From: UBA7236 sp031372705
GTDB lineage: Bacteria > Bacteroidota > Bacteroidia > Chitinophagales > BACL12
Assembly: GCA_031372705.1 (NCBI GenBank)
Contig: JANMLV010000245.1
Coordinates: 1-28,230, forward strand
DNA: 28,230 nucleotides
Reading direction: 5' to 3'
The translations under genes were made by a program, and so were the position numbers. Of the stretch, positions 1 through 7,718 are shown piece by piece; within the stretch, counting starts at the first letter, position 1; the number at the start of each line of letters is the position of its first letter. The notes under the pieces were generated by a model, which did no database searches, was not told where the DNA came from, and saw only the letters and a program-made list of their open reading frames with translations.

Positions 1-729
1 AAAGGTGTTGCGCTTGCGCTCGATATTCCACTTATTGCTGTGCATCACATGCAAGCACATATTTTGGCACATTTTATTGATGACCCTAAACCTGATTTCC
101 CATTTCTTTGTCTTACTGTTAGTGGTGGTCATACTCAAATAGTTTTGGTGAAAAGCCCACTGGACATGGAAATACTCGGACAAACCATGGATGATGCAGC
201 GGGTGAAGCTTTTGATAAATGTGCTAAAATGTTAGGTTTGCCGTATCCGGGAGGTCCACTCGTTGATAAATATGCACAAGATGGAAATCCGCTGGCTTAT
301 ACTTTTGCCGAACCTAAAATTCCGGGGTTAGATTTTTCATTTAGTGGTTTTAAAACTTCGGTATTATACTTTTTGCAAGAGCAAACCAAAAACAACCCTG
401 ACTTTATACAAACTAACTTAAATGATCTATGTGCGGCAATTCAACACAACATTGTAGAAATATTGCTCAGAAAACTGAAACGCGCTGCACGCGAAACCGG
501 TGTTAAACAAATAGCAATTGCAGGAGGTGTTTCTGCAAATAGCAGGTTACGCGCACGCATTTTTGAAATGGCAACAGCTGAAAAACTGCAAGTATTTATT
601 CCCAAATTTGAATATTGCACCGATAATGCAGCTATGATTGCCGTTACGGGTTATTATAAATTCCTGAAGGGCGAGTTTGCCGACCGGCAAGTGGTTCCAC
701 TCGCTAGAATTCAAGGATTAAAATCTTAA
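1..729 (+). CDS. tsaD: tRNA N6-adenosine threonylcarbamoyltransferase TsaD, 5'-truncated by the window edge
   Basis: TsaD transfers the threonylcarbamoyl group to A37 of ANN-decoding tRNAs (t6A), working with TsaB and TsaE in the cytoplasm. The frame is open from base 1, and 242 C-terminal residues are present; family members are about 335-340 residues, so roughly 100 N-terminal residues lie outside the window. Visible family motifs, in order: the metal-binding HHMQAH (codons 15-20), SGGHTQIV (from codon 41), the DDAAGEAFDK stretch, PYPGGP, FSFSGFKTSVL, IAGGVSANSRLR, and CTDNAAMIA near codon 206, which supplies a further metal ligand Asp. All key motifs are intact. The thioesterase gene follows after 25 bases on the same strand and is probably cotranscribed. 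Identity is secure. Confidence 0.97.
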   Translation, partial: KGVALALDIPLIAVHHMQAHILAHFIDDPKPDFPFLCLTVSGGHTQIVLVKSPLDMEILGQTMDDAAGEAFDKCAKMLGLPYPGGPLVDKYAQDGNPLAYTFAEPKIPGLDFSFSGFKTSVLYFLQEQTKNNPDFIQTNLNDLCAAIQHNIVEILLRKLKRAARETGVKQIAIAGGVSANSRLRARIFEMATAEKLQVFIPKFEYCTDNAAMIAVTGYYKFLKGEFADRQVVPLARIQGLKS

Positions 730-754
730 AAGCACATAAAATACTAAAACCAAG

Positions 755-1180
755 ATGTCAAGAATCCAAATTAATTTCCCAAAGGAGCATGTATTTTCAA
801 CTGAAATAAAAATCAGAATTACTGATTTAAATTATGGTGGACATTTGGGCAACGATAGTATGTTATCTATTTTACATGAAACAAGGGTACGATTTTTGAA
901 ACATTTAGGCTATTCAGAAATGAATGTTGCGGGAGTTGGCATAATTATGGCCGATGCTGCAATACAATTTAAAACTGAAGCATTCTACGGCGAGCGATTG
1001 AAAATAGAGATTGCCGTAGGTGATTTTAATCGTGTAAGTTTTGATATTTATTACCGCGTTTTATCCGGAACACGTGAAGTGGCCGTTGCTAAAACCGGAA
1101 TTGTATTTTATAACTACGAAGCGAAAAAAGTTGCAGCAGTGCCTCAAGAATTTAAATTAAAATTTGAAAGTAAGGATTAA
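755..1180 (+). CDS. Hotdog-fold acyl-CoA thioesterase (4HBT/YbgC-FadM-like)
   Basis: A 141-residue protein, the usual size of a single-domain hotdog thioesterase. After a first beta strand with an RITDLNYGGHLGND segment comes a helix reading SMLSILHETRVRFLKHLGYSE. This matches the 4HBT pattern in which a loop is followed by the central hotdog helix with a conserved Glu/Arg pair. The usual loop Asp of YbgC/FadM enzymes is not obvious at the standard place; the loop here is rich in Gly, His and Asn, so the catalytic residue cannot be assigned with confidence. Such enzymes hydrolyse acyl-CoA or acyl-ACP thioesters in the cytoplasm; the substrate here is unknown. It lies 25 bases after tsaD, which suggests cotranscription, though there is no obvious functional link. 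ATG start chosen; no better upstream start. Confidence 0.8.
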   Translation: MSRIQINFPKEHVFSTEIKIRITDLNYGGHLGNDSMLSILHETRVRFLKHLGYSEMNVAGVGIIMADAAIQFKTEAFYGERLKIEIAVGDFNRVSFDIYYRVLSGTREVAVAKTGIVFYNYEAKKVAAVPQEFKLKFESKD

Positions 1181-1193
1181 TTTGAAATCGGTT

Positions 1194-1259
1194 ACGACTT
1201 TGTATTGCATTGATAATTAAGTATTTAGCATCAATAAAATCGAAGTTGTCATTTTTTTT
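1194..1259 (+). terminator. Weak candidate terminator after the tsaD-thioesterase unit
   Basis: A nested stem can be drawn. The outer arm ACGACTT (1194-1200) pairs with AAGTTGT (1243-1249, one G-U), the inner arm ATTGAT (1209-1214) pairs with ATCAAT (1230-1235), and a run of eight T follows at 1252-1259. The internal loops are large, so this is only a possible terminator. Confidence 0.35.
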
Positions 1260-1315
1260 AGGCATTACAAACAATTTATCTTAATTAATTAAATACAAGT
1301 AATATAATTAAAGTT

Positions 1316-1323
1316 TTACTTTG
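1316..1323 (+). promoter_or_regulatory. Candidate Bacteroidota -7 element for the G8 protein gene
   Basis: TTACTTTG matches the Bacteroidota sigma-A consensus TAnnTTTG at seven of eight positions (counting both n). No clear TTG is seen at the -33 position. Transcription would begin near 1330 and leave a leader of about 95 bases. The identical octamer occurs before the barrel gene at 5479. Confidence 0.35.
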
Positions 1324-1423
1324 CATCTATTAGCACTTCCCAACGCTAAACATACACACCCTTCATTTTACCGCACATCCCTTGTTACCACACTTTTTTG
1401 TAACCTTTTAAACATTGAAGTGT

Positions 1424-4400
1424 ATGAAGCGTTTTTTCTACGTGCAGCTTTTAGCTGTTTTTGCGGTAGTTTTTTTAGTTGTTAATCCGGCAATGGCTCA
1501 GGTGGTCGACGATTGTTCCGCTCATCTAGATGATGAAATGATGCATGATGAACATTGTGCCGTATTTGCCTTGGTGCCTATTGATGGAGCCACGCATGTT
1601 TCCATAGCTAACGGCTCTTGGTTTAATGCATCAACATGGAATGTTGGAACAGTACCCGGCCCAGGAGCGCAAGTGTTTGTTGATTCGGCAACTATTGTTA
1701 CCTACGATGCCGTTAGCGAAACCGAAATAAATTGGTTGCGCGTAAAAGGAACACTCAATTTTTCGAGTACAGTAAATACGAAATTAAAAGTAACTACAAT
1801 GGTTACTGATCCAATCGGGCATTTAAATATTGGTACAGTTGCCACCCCGATATTAAGTACAGTTTCAACAAAAATTATTTTCCCCGACAACGGTCCGATT
1901 GATTTTACAAATGATCCGTATGAGTTTGGGAAAGGTTTTATTAACCATGGTTTTCTGCTCATAAACGGAGATTATAAGAAAACATTTTGTGCTATAACAA
2001 AAGGAATGAATGCCGGTGCTTCAATTTTAAAATTGTCTGAAACGCCTACAGGCTGGAAAGTAGGCGACCAATTAGTTTTGGGGGGCACTTATGGCACTTA
2101 TTTAGGCGACTATGAAACAAATTCAAAGTTTCATGATGAAGTGCTAACTATAACCAGTATTTCAGGCAAGTCAGTTTACTTTACTAATAATGCCACAGGC
2201 GGAACCACACTTTCTTATGAACATAAAATGCCAACCGGATATGGATTAAAAATTTATGTTGCGAATGTAACACGCAATGTAATATTTGAATCAGAAAATT
2301 ATGCCACTATTCCAATCGATCAGCGCGGACATTTTATGATGATGCATAATGTATCTCAGAGTATTTCAAATGCTGCTTTTAACGGATTAGGCAGAACCAA
2401 TAAAGACTTATTGGCAACAGACCCTGTTGTTGATGCTTTTGGTAATCAAATTAGCGGTGGTTCAAATGTGCGTGGACGTTATGCGATTCATTTACATAAG
2501 GCCGGTAATAATAATATCGGCGTAACGCCTGCCTTAATTAAAGGTTGTGCGGTAGTTGATCCAACAAGTTGGGGTATTGTAAATCACGAAAGCAATGCCA
2601 ATATTGATGATAATGTTGTTTTCGATTTCTTCGGCGCTGCATTTGCTACTGAAGATGGAAATGAATTGGGAACTTTTAACAGAAATATTGCAATTAAAGG
2701 CAGAAAAGCAACAACAGCAACCAATTTAGACGATAGAACAAATAATATTGATTTTGGTTACGAAGGAAATGGATTTTGGATTCAAAGTTCAAATGTTGGC
2801 TACGAAAATAATATTGCCATCAGCTGCTCCGGTGATGCCTATAAAGTTTTTAGCGATGATGCAAGCATGCCGGCGGAAGGCAGGCATAAAATTCCAAAAG
2901 CAAACATTTTAAATCCTTCAATTGCAGGGGTTGATGATTCCATTTATACCGCAGTAGTGCCTATGCGTAAGTTCATAGGAAATATTGCATACAATTGTAA
3001 TAGTGCGATGACATTTTGGACGCATATGCTTAATAACGATAATGTAGGCGATTTTTCATCATTGGAAAATGATCCCTATACACATACCATCATGAGTGTT
3101 ATTGATGGATTTAAATTTTGGGGGATGTTAGCTGCGGGTATTTCTGTAAAATATTCAGGGCAAGTGCATTTTAAAAATGGGTTATTGTTGGGCGATGTAA
3201 CGAATCAATTTGCAACAAGTGCATGGATTACCGGCAATCCGCAAGGAGGCTATGCATTTATTGGTAGCACTGTAACCGGACAAATTATTTATGAAGGTTT
3301 AACTGTAAAAGGATGGAAACGTGGAGTTATTGCAGGACGAACCGACGATTTACAAAGTTTTGACGAGTTTGAGTATGATTATCGTACTGCAAAAATTATT
3401 GGGGGTATTTATAATAATAATACTTATAATATTGCACCTGAAGAAGGAACTAATGAATACGGCAGTTCAGAGTATTATAAATTTCCTAAATATTTCGAAA
3501 TTTCAGGTGCTCCTTCGTTTACCGCAATTACGCCAAATGTAAACCCGACTGCAGATTATGCTTATGTTACAAACGGTGGTAATTCTATACTATTTAATGG
3601 TGTGTTATCAGTAGATACAGATCCGGGAGTAACCACTGCTGGTCAGGGAAACGGAATTGCAGCATATGTTTGGAACTTTGGAGATGGAACTACCGGTTAC
3701 GGAATGGACCCTGTGCATACTTATTCAACACCCGGAACTTATAGTGTAACGTTAACTGTTTATGACAGTCAAGGCAAAACCGGCATCGCTTCGCGAAATG
3801 TTTATGTAGTAAACACAGCGTATCAAAATGTCTTATCTAATTCGGGTTTTGAAACCGGTGGATTTAATACAGCTTCATTTACAAACAGCGCCCGCGAAAA
3901 TGTTGACAATGGTTGGTTAATGAAAAGTAATTGGCAAATAGTTAATGGTAAAGCAATTATTTACCTCAGTGATAAATGGAATCGGCCACTTACACAAATG
4001 GTTAAAAATGATAAAGCATTACGCGGTGTAATAGAATTTTCATTTCAAGGAAAAAATATTGGTTTTGGTGCAGTAGGAAATGATTTATACTGCGAAATTA
4101 TAGGTGTGAATGGCGAGTTTAAAGATCCTGATGTTACAATAATGAATAATTTCGAGAAGTGGAACAATAATGATCTTGCATTTACATCAACACTTTTATT
4201 TAGTGAAAATTTTGGATTGACAGAATTTAACTGGCAAACGTTTACCAGGAATATAAATTTCAATTCCGGATATGAATATATTATTATTAAATTTTATTCA
4301 GAAGGTGTAAAGGTAGGGCCTGCGGAAGAGCAAGGAATAGACAATGTTTGCTTGCCTTGCGTATGTGATATACCACAACATTTGTTTGAAGATGAATTAA

Positions 4401-5182
4401 GCTCAACTCATGCAATGCTAATTTGGGATAATATGGGTAGCGATCAATATCAGTTACAATACAAAACAACAATAGGCGGCGCTTGGACAACAATAACAAT
4501 AGAAAATACATTTTATGATTTGAGCTCGCTGTTGGCCAATACTTCATATACTTGGAAGGTTAAGGCATTTTGTGATGGTGCATGGACAGCGTTTAGCAGC
4601 GATAAAATATTTATAACGCCTGCAGTTGGAACAACATGTACTTCACCAAGTGTTTTGTCAACCTCGTTAATCACAAATAATAAAGCAACCTTAAACTGGA
4701 ATCAAGTTCCCTCAGCATTGCAATATCAAATTTCATATAAAACTGTTGCAGGTGCTACTTGGACAAATTTGTATACCACCTCATACAATTATTTGCTAAC
4801 AGAATTGTCTCCATCAACGACCTATGAGTGGAAAGTAAAAGGGCAATGCGCTGCAGGTTGGAAAGATTTTACTTCTACAATGAACTTTACCACATTTTCT
4901 GCTAAAGAAATAGCGGATGATATTGTTGCAACGGAAATTAATATTTATCCGAATCCTGTTGGAGATGTTTTAAATTTCAGCATGCCTGTAGAGCAATCCG
5001 GAAAATTGCAAGTGAGTGTAATCGATTTAATGGGACATGTGGTTATTGCACAGTCGATAAGTGCATCGCCGGGAAATACAACCGTACAATTAAATATTGA
5101 TATGTTGCCAACCGGAGTTTATTTATTATCGGTGAGCAACGATTATATGCTTATTAATACACAAAAATTTATTAAAGATTAG
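1424..5182 (+). CDS. Secreted G8 / beta-helix (CEMIP-like) / PKD / Fn3 protein with T9SS sorting domain
   Basis: The 1252 residues begin with a signal peptide (about 1-26, ending AMAQ). ATG at 1424 is preferred over an in-frame TTG at 1415 because it gives a clean signal peptide. A G8 domain spans about 62-140 (GSWFNASTWNVGTVPGPGA, then IGHLNIG). A right-handed beta-helix region to about 640 follows; it holds GRYAIHLHKAG (351-361) and ATEDGNEL (408-415), motifs shared with animal CEMIP/TMEM2/PKHD1L1 proteins. Next come a PKD domain (about 725-797, WNFGDG and HTYSTPGTYSVTLTV), a possible carbohydrate-binding-like segment (about 800-980, NSGFETGGF), two tandem Fn3 domains (about 981-1068 and 1072-1158), and a type A sorting domain from about 1168 (IYPNPVGD, then GVYLLSV). 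Related animal proteins depolymerise or bind hyaluronan; polysaccharide binding or cleavage at the cell surface is inferred. Single-gene unit closed by a strong terminator. Confidence 0.85.
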   Translation: MKRFFYVQLLAVFAVVFLVVNPAMAQVVDDCSAHLDDEMMHDEHCAVFALVPIDGATHVSIANGSWFNASTWNVGTVPGPGAQVFVDSATIVTYDAVSETEINWLRVKGTLNFSSTVNTKLKVTTMVTDPIGHLNIGTVATPILSTVSTKIIFPDNGPIDFTNDPYEFGKGFINHGFLLINGDYKKTFCAITKGMNAGASILKLSETPTGWKVGDQLVLGGTYGTYLGDYETNSKFHDEVLTITSISGKSVYFTNNATGGTTLSYEHKMPTGYGLKIYVANVTRNVIFESENYATIPIDQRGHFMMMHNVSQSISNAAFNGLGRTNKDLLATDPVVDAFGNQISGGSNVRGRYAIHLHKAGNNNIGVTPALIKGCAVVDPTSWGIVNHESNANIDDNVVFDFFGAAFATEDGNELGTFNRNIAIKGRKATTATNLDDRTNNIDFGYEGNGFWIQSSNVGYENNIAISCSGDAYKVFSDDASMPAEGRHKIPKANILNPSIAGVDDSIYTAVVPMRKFIGNIAYNCNSAMTFWTHMLNNDNVGDFSSLENDPYTHTIMSVIDGFKFWGMLAAGISVKYSGQVHFKNGLLLGDVTNQFATSAWITGNPQGGYAFIGSTVTGQIIYEGLTVKGWKRGVIAGRTDDLQSFDEFEYDYRTAKIIGGIYNNNTYNIAPEEGTNEYGSSEYYKFPKYFEISGAPSFTAITPNVNPTADYAYVTNGGNSILFNGVLSVDTDPGVTTAGQGNGIAAYVWNFGDGTTGYGMDPVHTYSTPGTYSVTLTVYDSQGKTGIASRNVYVVNTAYQNVLSNSGFETGGFNTASFTNSARENVDNGWLMKSNWQIVNGKAIIYLSDKWNRPLTQMVKNDKALRGVIEFSFQGKNIGFGAVGNDLYCEIIGVNGEFKDPDVTIMNNFEKWNNNDLAFTSTLLFSENFGLTEFNWQTFTRNINFNSGYEYIIIKFYSEGVKVGPAEEQGIDNVCLPCVCDIPQHLFEDELSSTHAMLIWDNMGSDQYQLQYKTTIGGAWTTITIENTFYDLSSLLANTSYTWKVKAFCDGAWTAFSSDKIFITPAVGTTCTSPSVLSTSLITNNKATLNWNQVPSALQYQISYKTVAGATWTNLYTTSYNYLLTELSPSTTYEWKVKGQCAAGWKDFTSTMNFTTFSAKEIADDIVATEINIYPNPVGDVLNFSMPVEQSGKLQVSVIDLMGHVVIAQSISASPGNTTVQLNIDMLPTGVYLLSVSNDYMLINTQKFIKD

Positions 5183-5204
5183 TAGTTCATGAATGAATAG
5201 TGCG

Positions 5205-5229
5205 CCCCGATAATTTATCGGGGTTTTTT
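5205..5229 (+). terminator. Rho-independent terminator of the G8 protein gene
   Basis: CCCCGATAA (5205-5213) pairs with TTATCGGGG (5215-5223) and six T follow directly (5224-5229). It begins 22 bases after the stop codon. The innermost A-T pairs must open to form the loop. Confidence 0.9.
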
Positions 5230-5433
5230 GTTTTTATTTGCTCAATCTGTTCCAATTATTCCACAATTTGTCCGTAAATAGCCTAATATGAAACTATTTA
5301 TAATGAGACAAAAGGGCAATAATATTATCATTAAGCTGCTAATTTGTATCATTTTGCAGCCGCAATTACCGATTATGCAACAATTTCAACTCTTTTAATA
5401 ATAAGTAATAAGAGTGTAAAGTACTCATTTGAA

Positions 5434-5441
5434 TTACTTTG
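5434..5441 (+). promoter_or_regulatory. Candidate -7 element for the small barrel protein
   Basis: TTACTTTG, seven of eight to TAnnTTTG, would start transcription near 5448, about 30 bases before the ATG at 5479. No convincing -33 TTG was found. Its location supports starting the gene at 5479 rather than at the upstream in-frame ATG at 5344. Confidence 0.35.
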
Positions 5442-5478
5442 GCTTCTTATTTGTTATAGTATTAAGAAATATAACCTT

Positions 5479-5964
5479 ATGAAAAAGTACACATTAATTG
5501 TTTGCATATTAGCGTTGAGTGCAACGCTTTCTGCACAGAACAGTGCTTCAAGAGCACTCGGAATTCGCTTTGGAGGAGGCGATGGCGTTGAAGCTGAAAT
5601 TTCTTTCCAGAATTATATTGGTGGTAATAATCGTTTAGAATTTGACCTCGGGTTGTTTAACGACGAATGGAACGATGGGTTTAAATTTACCTTAATGTAC
5701 CATTGGGTTGGTAATATTGATGGTGGTTTAAATTGGTATATCGGTGGCGGCGGAAGTTTAGGTGTACTGGATGTACATGAAGACAACAACAATTGGGATC
5801 ACGATTTTAATGACGGCTTCTTTTTAGATGCAGATGGTCAATTAGGAATTGAATATAACTTTCCTTTTCCATTGCAAATCAGTTTAGATGCCAGACCTGA
5901 ATTCGGTCTTATAAACGATGATTTTGATTTTGGCTATGGCTTAGGAATCAGATATGCTTTTTAA
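5479..5964 (+). CDS. Small predicted outer-membrane beta-barrel protein
   Basis: A 161-residue protein with a Sec signal peptide (MKKYTLIVCILALSATLSAQ). The mature part alternates polar and aromatic residues in strand-like blocks (LEFDLGLF, FKFTLMYHWVG, LNWYIGGGGSLG, LGIEYNF, LQISLDARPEFG) and ends in a short strand, GLGIRYAF, with a terminal Phe, as expected for BAM-inserted outer-membrane proteins. An acidic turn (DVHEDNNNWDHDFNDG) could bind cations; that is speculation. The ATG at 5479 was chosen because the frame upstream to 5344 lacks a secretion signal and overlaps the likely promoter. No specific family is recognised. It has its own unit, closed by a bidirectional terminator. Confidence 0.75.
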   Translation: MKKYTLIVCILALSATLSAQNSASRALGIRFGGGDGVEAEISFQNYIGGNNRLEFDLGLFNDEWNDGFKFTLMYHWVGNIDGGLNWYIGGGGSLGVLDVHEDNNNWDHDFNDGFFLDADGQLGIEYNFPFPLQISLDARPEFGLINDDFDFGYGLGIRYAF

Positions 5965-5982
5965 TCAAATAAACTAACAAAA

Positions 5983-6017
5983 AAATAAACCCCGAGACAT
6001 TGTTTCGGGGTTTATTT
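5983..6017. terminator. Bidirectional terminator between the barrel gene and the CotH-like gene
   Basis: AAATAAACCCCGA (5983-5995) pairs perfectly with TCGGGGTTTATTT (6005-6017), extended inward by a G-T wobble and ACA/TGT, and flanked by A-rich and T-rich tracts on both sides. It sits in the 58-base gap between two convergent genes, so it can serve both strands. Confidence 0.9.
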
Positions 6018-6022
6018 TTTTA

Positions 6023-7567
6023 TTAGTTTTTTACAAACCTGCCTATACTTAATTCGCTTTGTCCGGAAATTTTTACAATATAAATGCCACTTGGCAAATC
6101 ACTCACATCAACCATCGTATTTATGTTTTCACTATTTTTTGTTGCAACAACGATTCCATTCATATTTATTATTTGAATAATTATATCTGCTGTATAATTG
6201 TGTTGAACATAAATTATATCATCAGCAGGATTCGGATAAACTATCAGGGTAGCATACGGTTGTTCATTAATTGATTGTCCAACATCTGTGCAATCAATAA
6301 TATCCTCTAAGTAACTATTGCGTTCTGTAATAAACGATTTTAGTCCATAAACCGTTCCTCCACCGGGGCCTCCGCCTGTTGTAATGTTCTCTGTAACATT
6401 TAAATCAAATTGTTCATCAGTATACATTTTGTTTTCGTCTGCATAAACCGATGCCTGTATCAGTGAGTATAATTCATCTACTTTAGCGTTAATGTAATCG
6501 CTTGTAAAATAATTATTTTTTATCACACAATAATAATAATTGTAGGTTTCACGTGTGGCATCAATTGTAACAATGCGCTCAAGAAGTGGTCGAGAAAGTG
6601 CATAGTAATCGGTTTCCAAAGTAGTCATATCTGTAATGCCTCCTCCTCCCATTCCGCCACCGGAGTATGAGCCAAAAGCTTCGTTGCAATCCCATTTAAT
6701 CCATTCCCATAAATTATTTATCGGGTTGTGGTAAATATAATAATTTCGGGCAGAGTTAGTATATGAATCTAAATTCGAAAACAAATTATCGGTAACCAAG
6801 CTTTTCATTAAAACCGGCACATTAAAGTAATACGCTAATGAATCTGCAAATACTGCATCAGTTGAATTATTAATAAAATTTGTCAACTTAATTAAATCGG
6901 TCCAGTCGTTTTCAGTTGAATTATTTTCTAACGAATAACGCGCTTCATACGAGGCGGTGTCAATACCATAATACATTAAATCTGCAGCATAGCTGCCAAC
7001 ATCAAAAGCAGCTCCGGCCTTAAATAAGTTTTCAGAGCTATTATCGAAATGGGTGTTCAAAAAATCATCGTCAATTTGCTCTACAACATCATAAAATCCC
7101 CAAAAAGTACCATTCATATAAACATTTGCATAAATGCATCTTGGGGCAGGCACACCGGCATCGCGACTCAAATCGTAAATGATTTTTTCGCGCATGAATG
7201 TTGGGTCTTTGAAGCAATTTCCAAAGTTTAGCTTTTCCATTTTATCGTAGTCCAACGAATCAACGTAACGATTAAAATCAATTTTGAATGATTTTTTTTC
7301 ACCGGGATGTCCATATGATGAATTCCCTTTCAGCCTAATACCTATATCCTCAAAGGTGCTAATTCCACTAAGGTCGGTTATCGCAACATCAGCTTTCATA
7401 TAGGTTTCAGTGCTGTAGTTGGCAACCAAGCTATCCCAAAATCCGGTTTGACTGAATGTTAATTCAACTGTGAGAATTTGATTAGTCCCGAAAACATCAT
7501 CTCCGGGTTCTTGTGCACATACGGTTAGGGTTGACAAGGTTAAAAGGCCTGTTATCAGGTGGTTCAT
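6023..7567 (-). CDS. Secreted CotH-family protein-kinase-like protein with T9SS sorting domain
   Basis: The 514-residue protein starts with a signal peptide (about 1-19, ending VCAQ). A CotH kinase-like domain spans about 55-425: GIRLKGNSS (76-84), KKSFKIDFN (91-99), KLNFGNCFKDPTFMREKI (112-129), VYMNGTFWGFYDVVEQID (149-166), NLFSNLDSYTNSARNYYIY (261-279) and WDCNEAFG (292-299). In this family the Asp of the NxD segment (here D267) and of the WDxD segment (D293) are thought to serve catalysis and metal binding; the second Asp of WDxD is Asn295 here. Glycine-rich insertions occur at about 303-310 and 398-404. A type A sorting domain follows from about 438 (VYPNPADD, then GIYIVKI), ending in FVKN. 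CotH proteins phosphorylate proteins with ATP; activity outside the cell, where ATP is scarce, is unproven. Transcribed divergently from the 7719 gene. Confidence 0.88.
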   Translation of the reverse strand: MNHLITGLLTLSTLTVCAQEPGDDVFGTNQILTVELTFSQTGFWDSLVANYSTETYMKADVAITDLSGISTFEDIGIRLKGNSSYGHPGEKKSFKIDFNRYVDSLDYDKMEKLNFGNCFKDPTFMREKIIYDLSRDAGVPAPRCIYANVYMNGTFWGFYDVVEQIDDDFLNTHFDNSSENLFKAGAAFDVGSYAADLMYYGIDTASYEARYSLENNSTENDWTDLIKLTNFINNSTDAVFADSLAYYFNVPVLMKSLVTDNLFSNLDSYTNSARNYYIYHNPINNLWEWIKWDCNEAFGSYSGGGMGGGGITDMTTLETDYYALSRPLLERIVTIDATRETYNYYYCVIKNNYFTSDYINAKVDELYSLIQASVYADENKMYTDEQFDLNVTENITTGGGPGGGTVYGLKSFITERNSYLEDIIDCTDVGQSINEQPYATLIVYPNPADDIIYVQHNYTADIIIQIINMNGIVVATKNSENINTMVDVSDLPSGIYIVKISGQSELSIGRFVKN

Positions 7568-7593
7568 AATTGCAGTTTTATTTTCAGACTGCT

Positions 7594-7623
7594 CAAAGAT
7601 GTTAAGGTTTAAGGTATTGTCAA
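7594..7623 (-). promoter_or_regulatory. Candidate promoter of the CotH-like gene
   Basis: On the minus strand TTG (7621-7623, inside a T-run) is followed by a 19-base spacer and CATCTTTG (7601-7594), seven of eight to TAnnTTTG. Transcription would start near 7587, about 20 bases before the ATG. The spacing fits the Bacteroidota -33/-7 arrangement. Confidence 0.5.
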
Positions 7624-7689
7624 AAAATATTTATGATAAGTGTGGTATAATAATTGGTAACTGTTTTCTGTTTTCCCCTAAAGCTCTAA

Positions 7690-7697
7690 TATCTTTG
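7690..7697 (+). promoter_or_regulatory. Candidate -7 element for the Lamin-tail/Fn3 protein gene
   Basis: TATCTTTG is a perfect match to TAnnTTTG. It lies 21 bases before the ATG at 7719, so the leader would be about 15 bases. It rules against the longer in-frame start at 7599, which would place the promoter inside the gene. Confidence 0.5.
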
Positions 7698-7718
7698 TTC
7701 ATTAAGAAAAACACATAT

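Noticed and set aside
5344..5478. In-frame upstream extension of the barrel gene from an ATG at 5344.
   Set aside because: The extension lacks a signal peptide, covers the promoter candidate and would bury the clear signal peptide that begins at 5479.
7599..7718. In-frame upstream extension of the Lamin-tail protein from 7599.
   Set aside because: It would overlap the perfect -7 element at 7690 and hide the signal peptide that starts at 7719.
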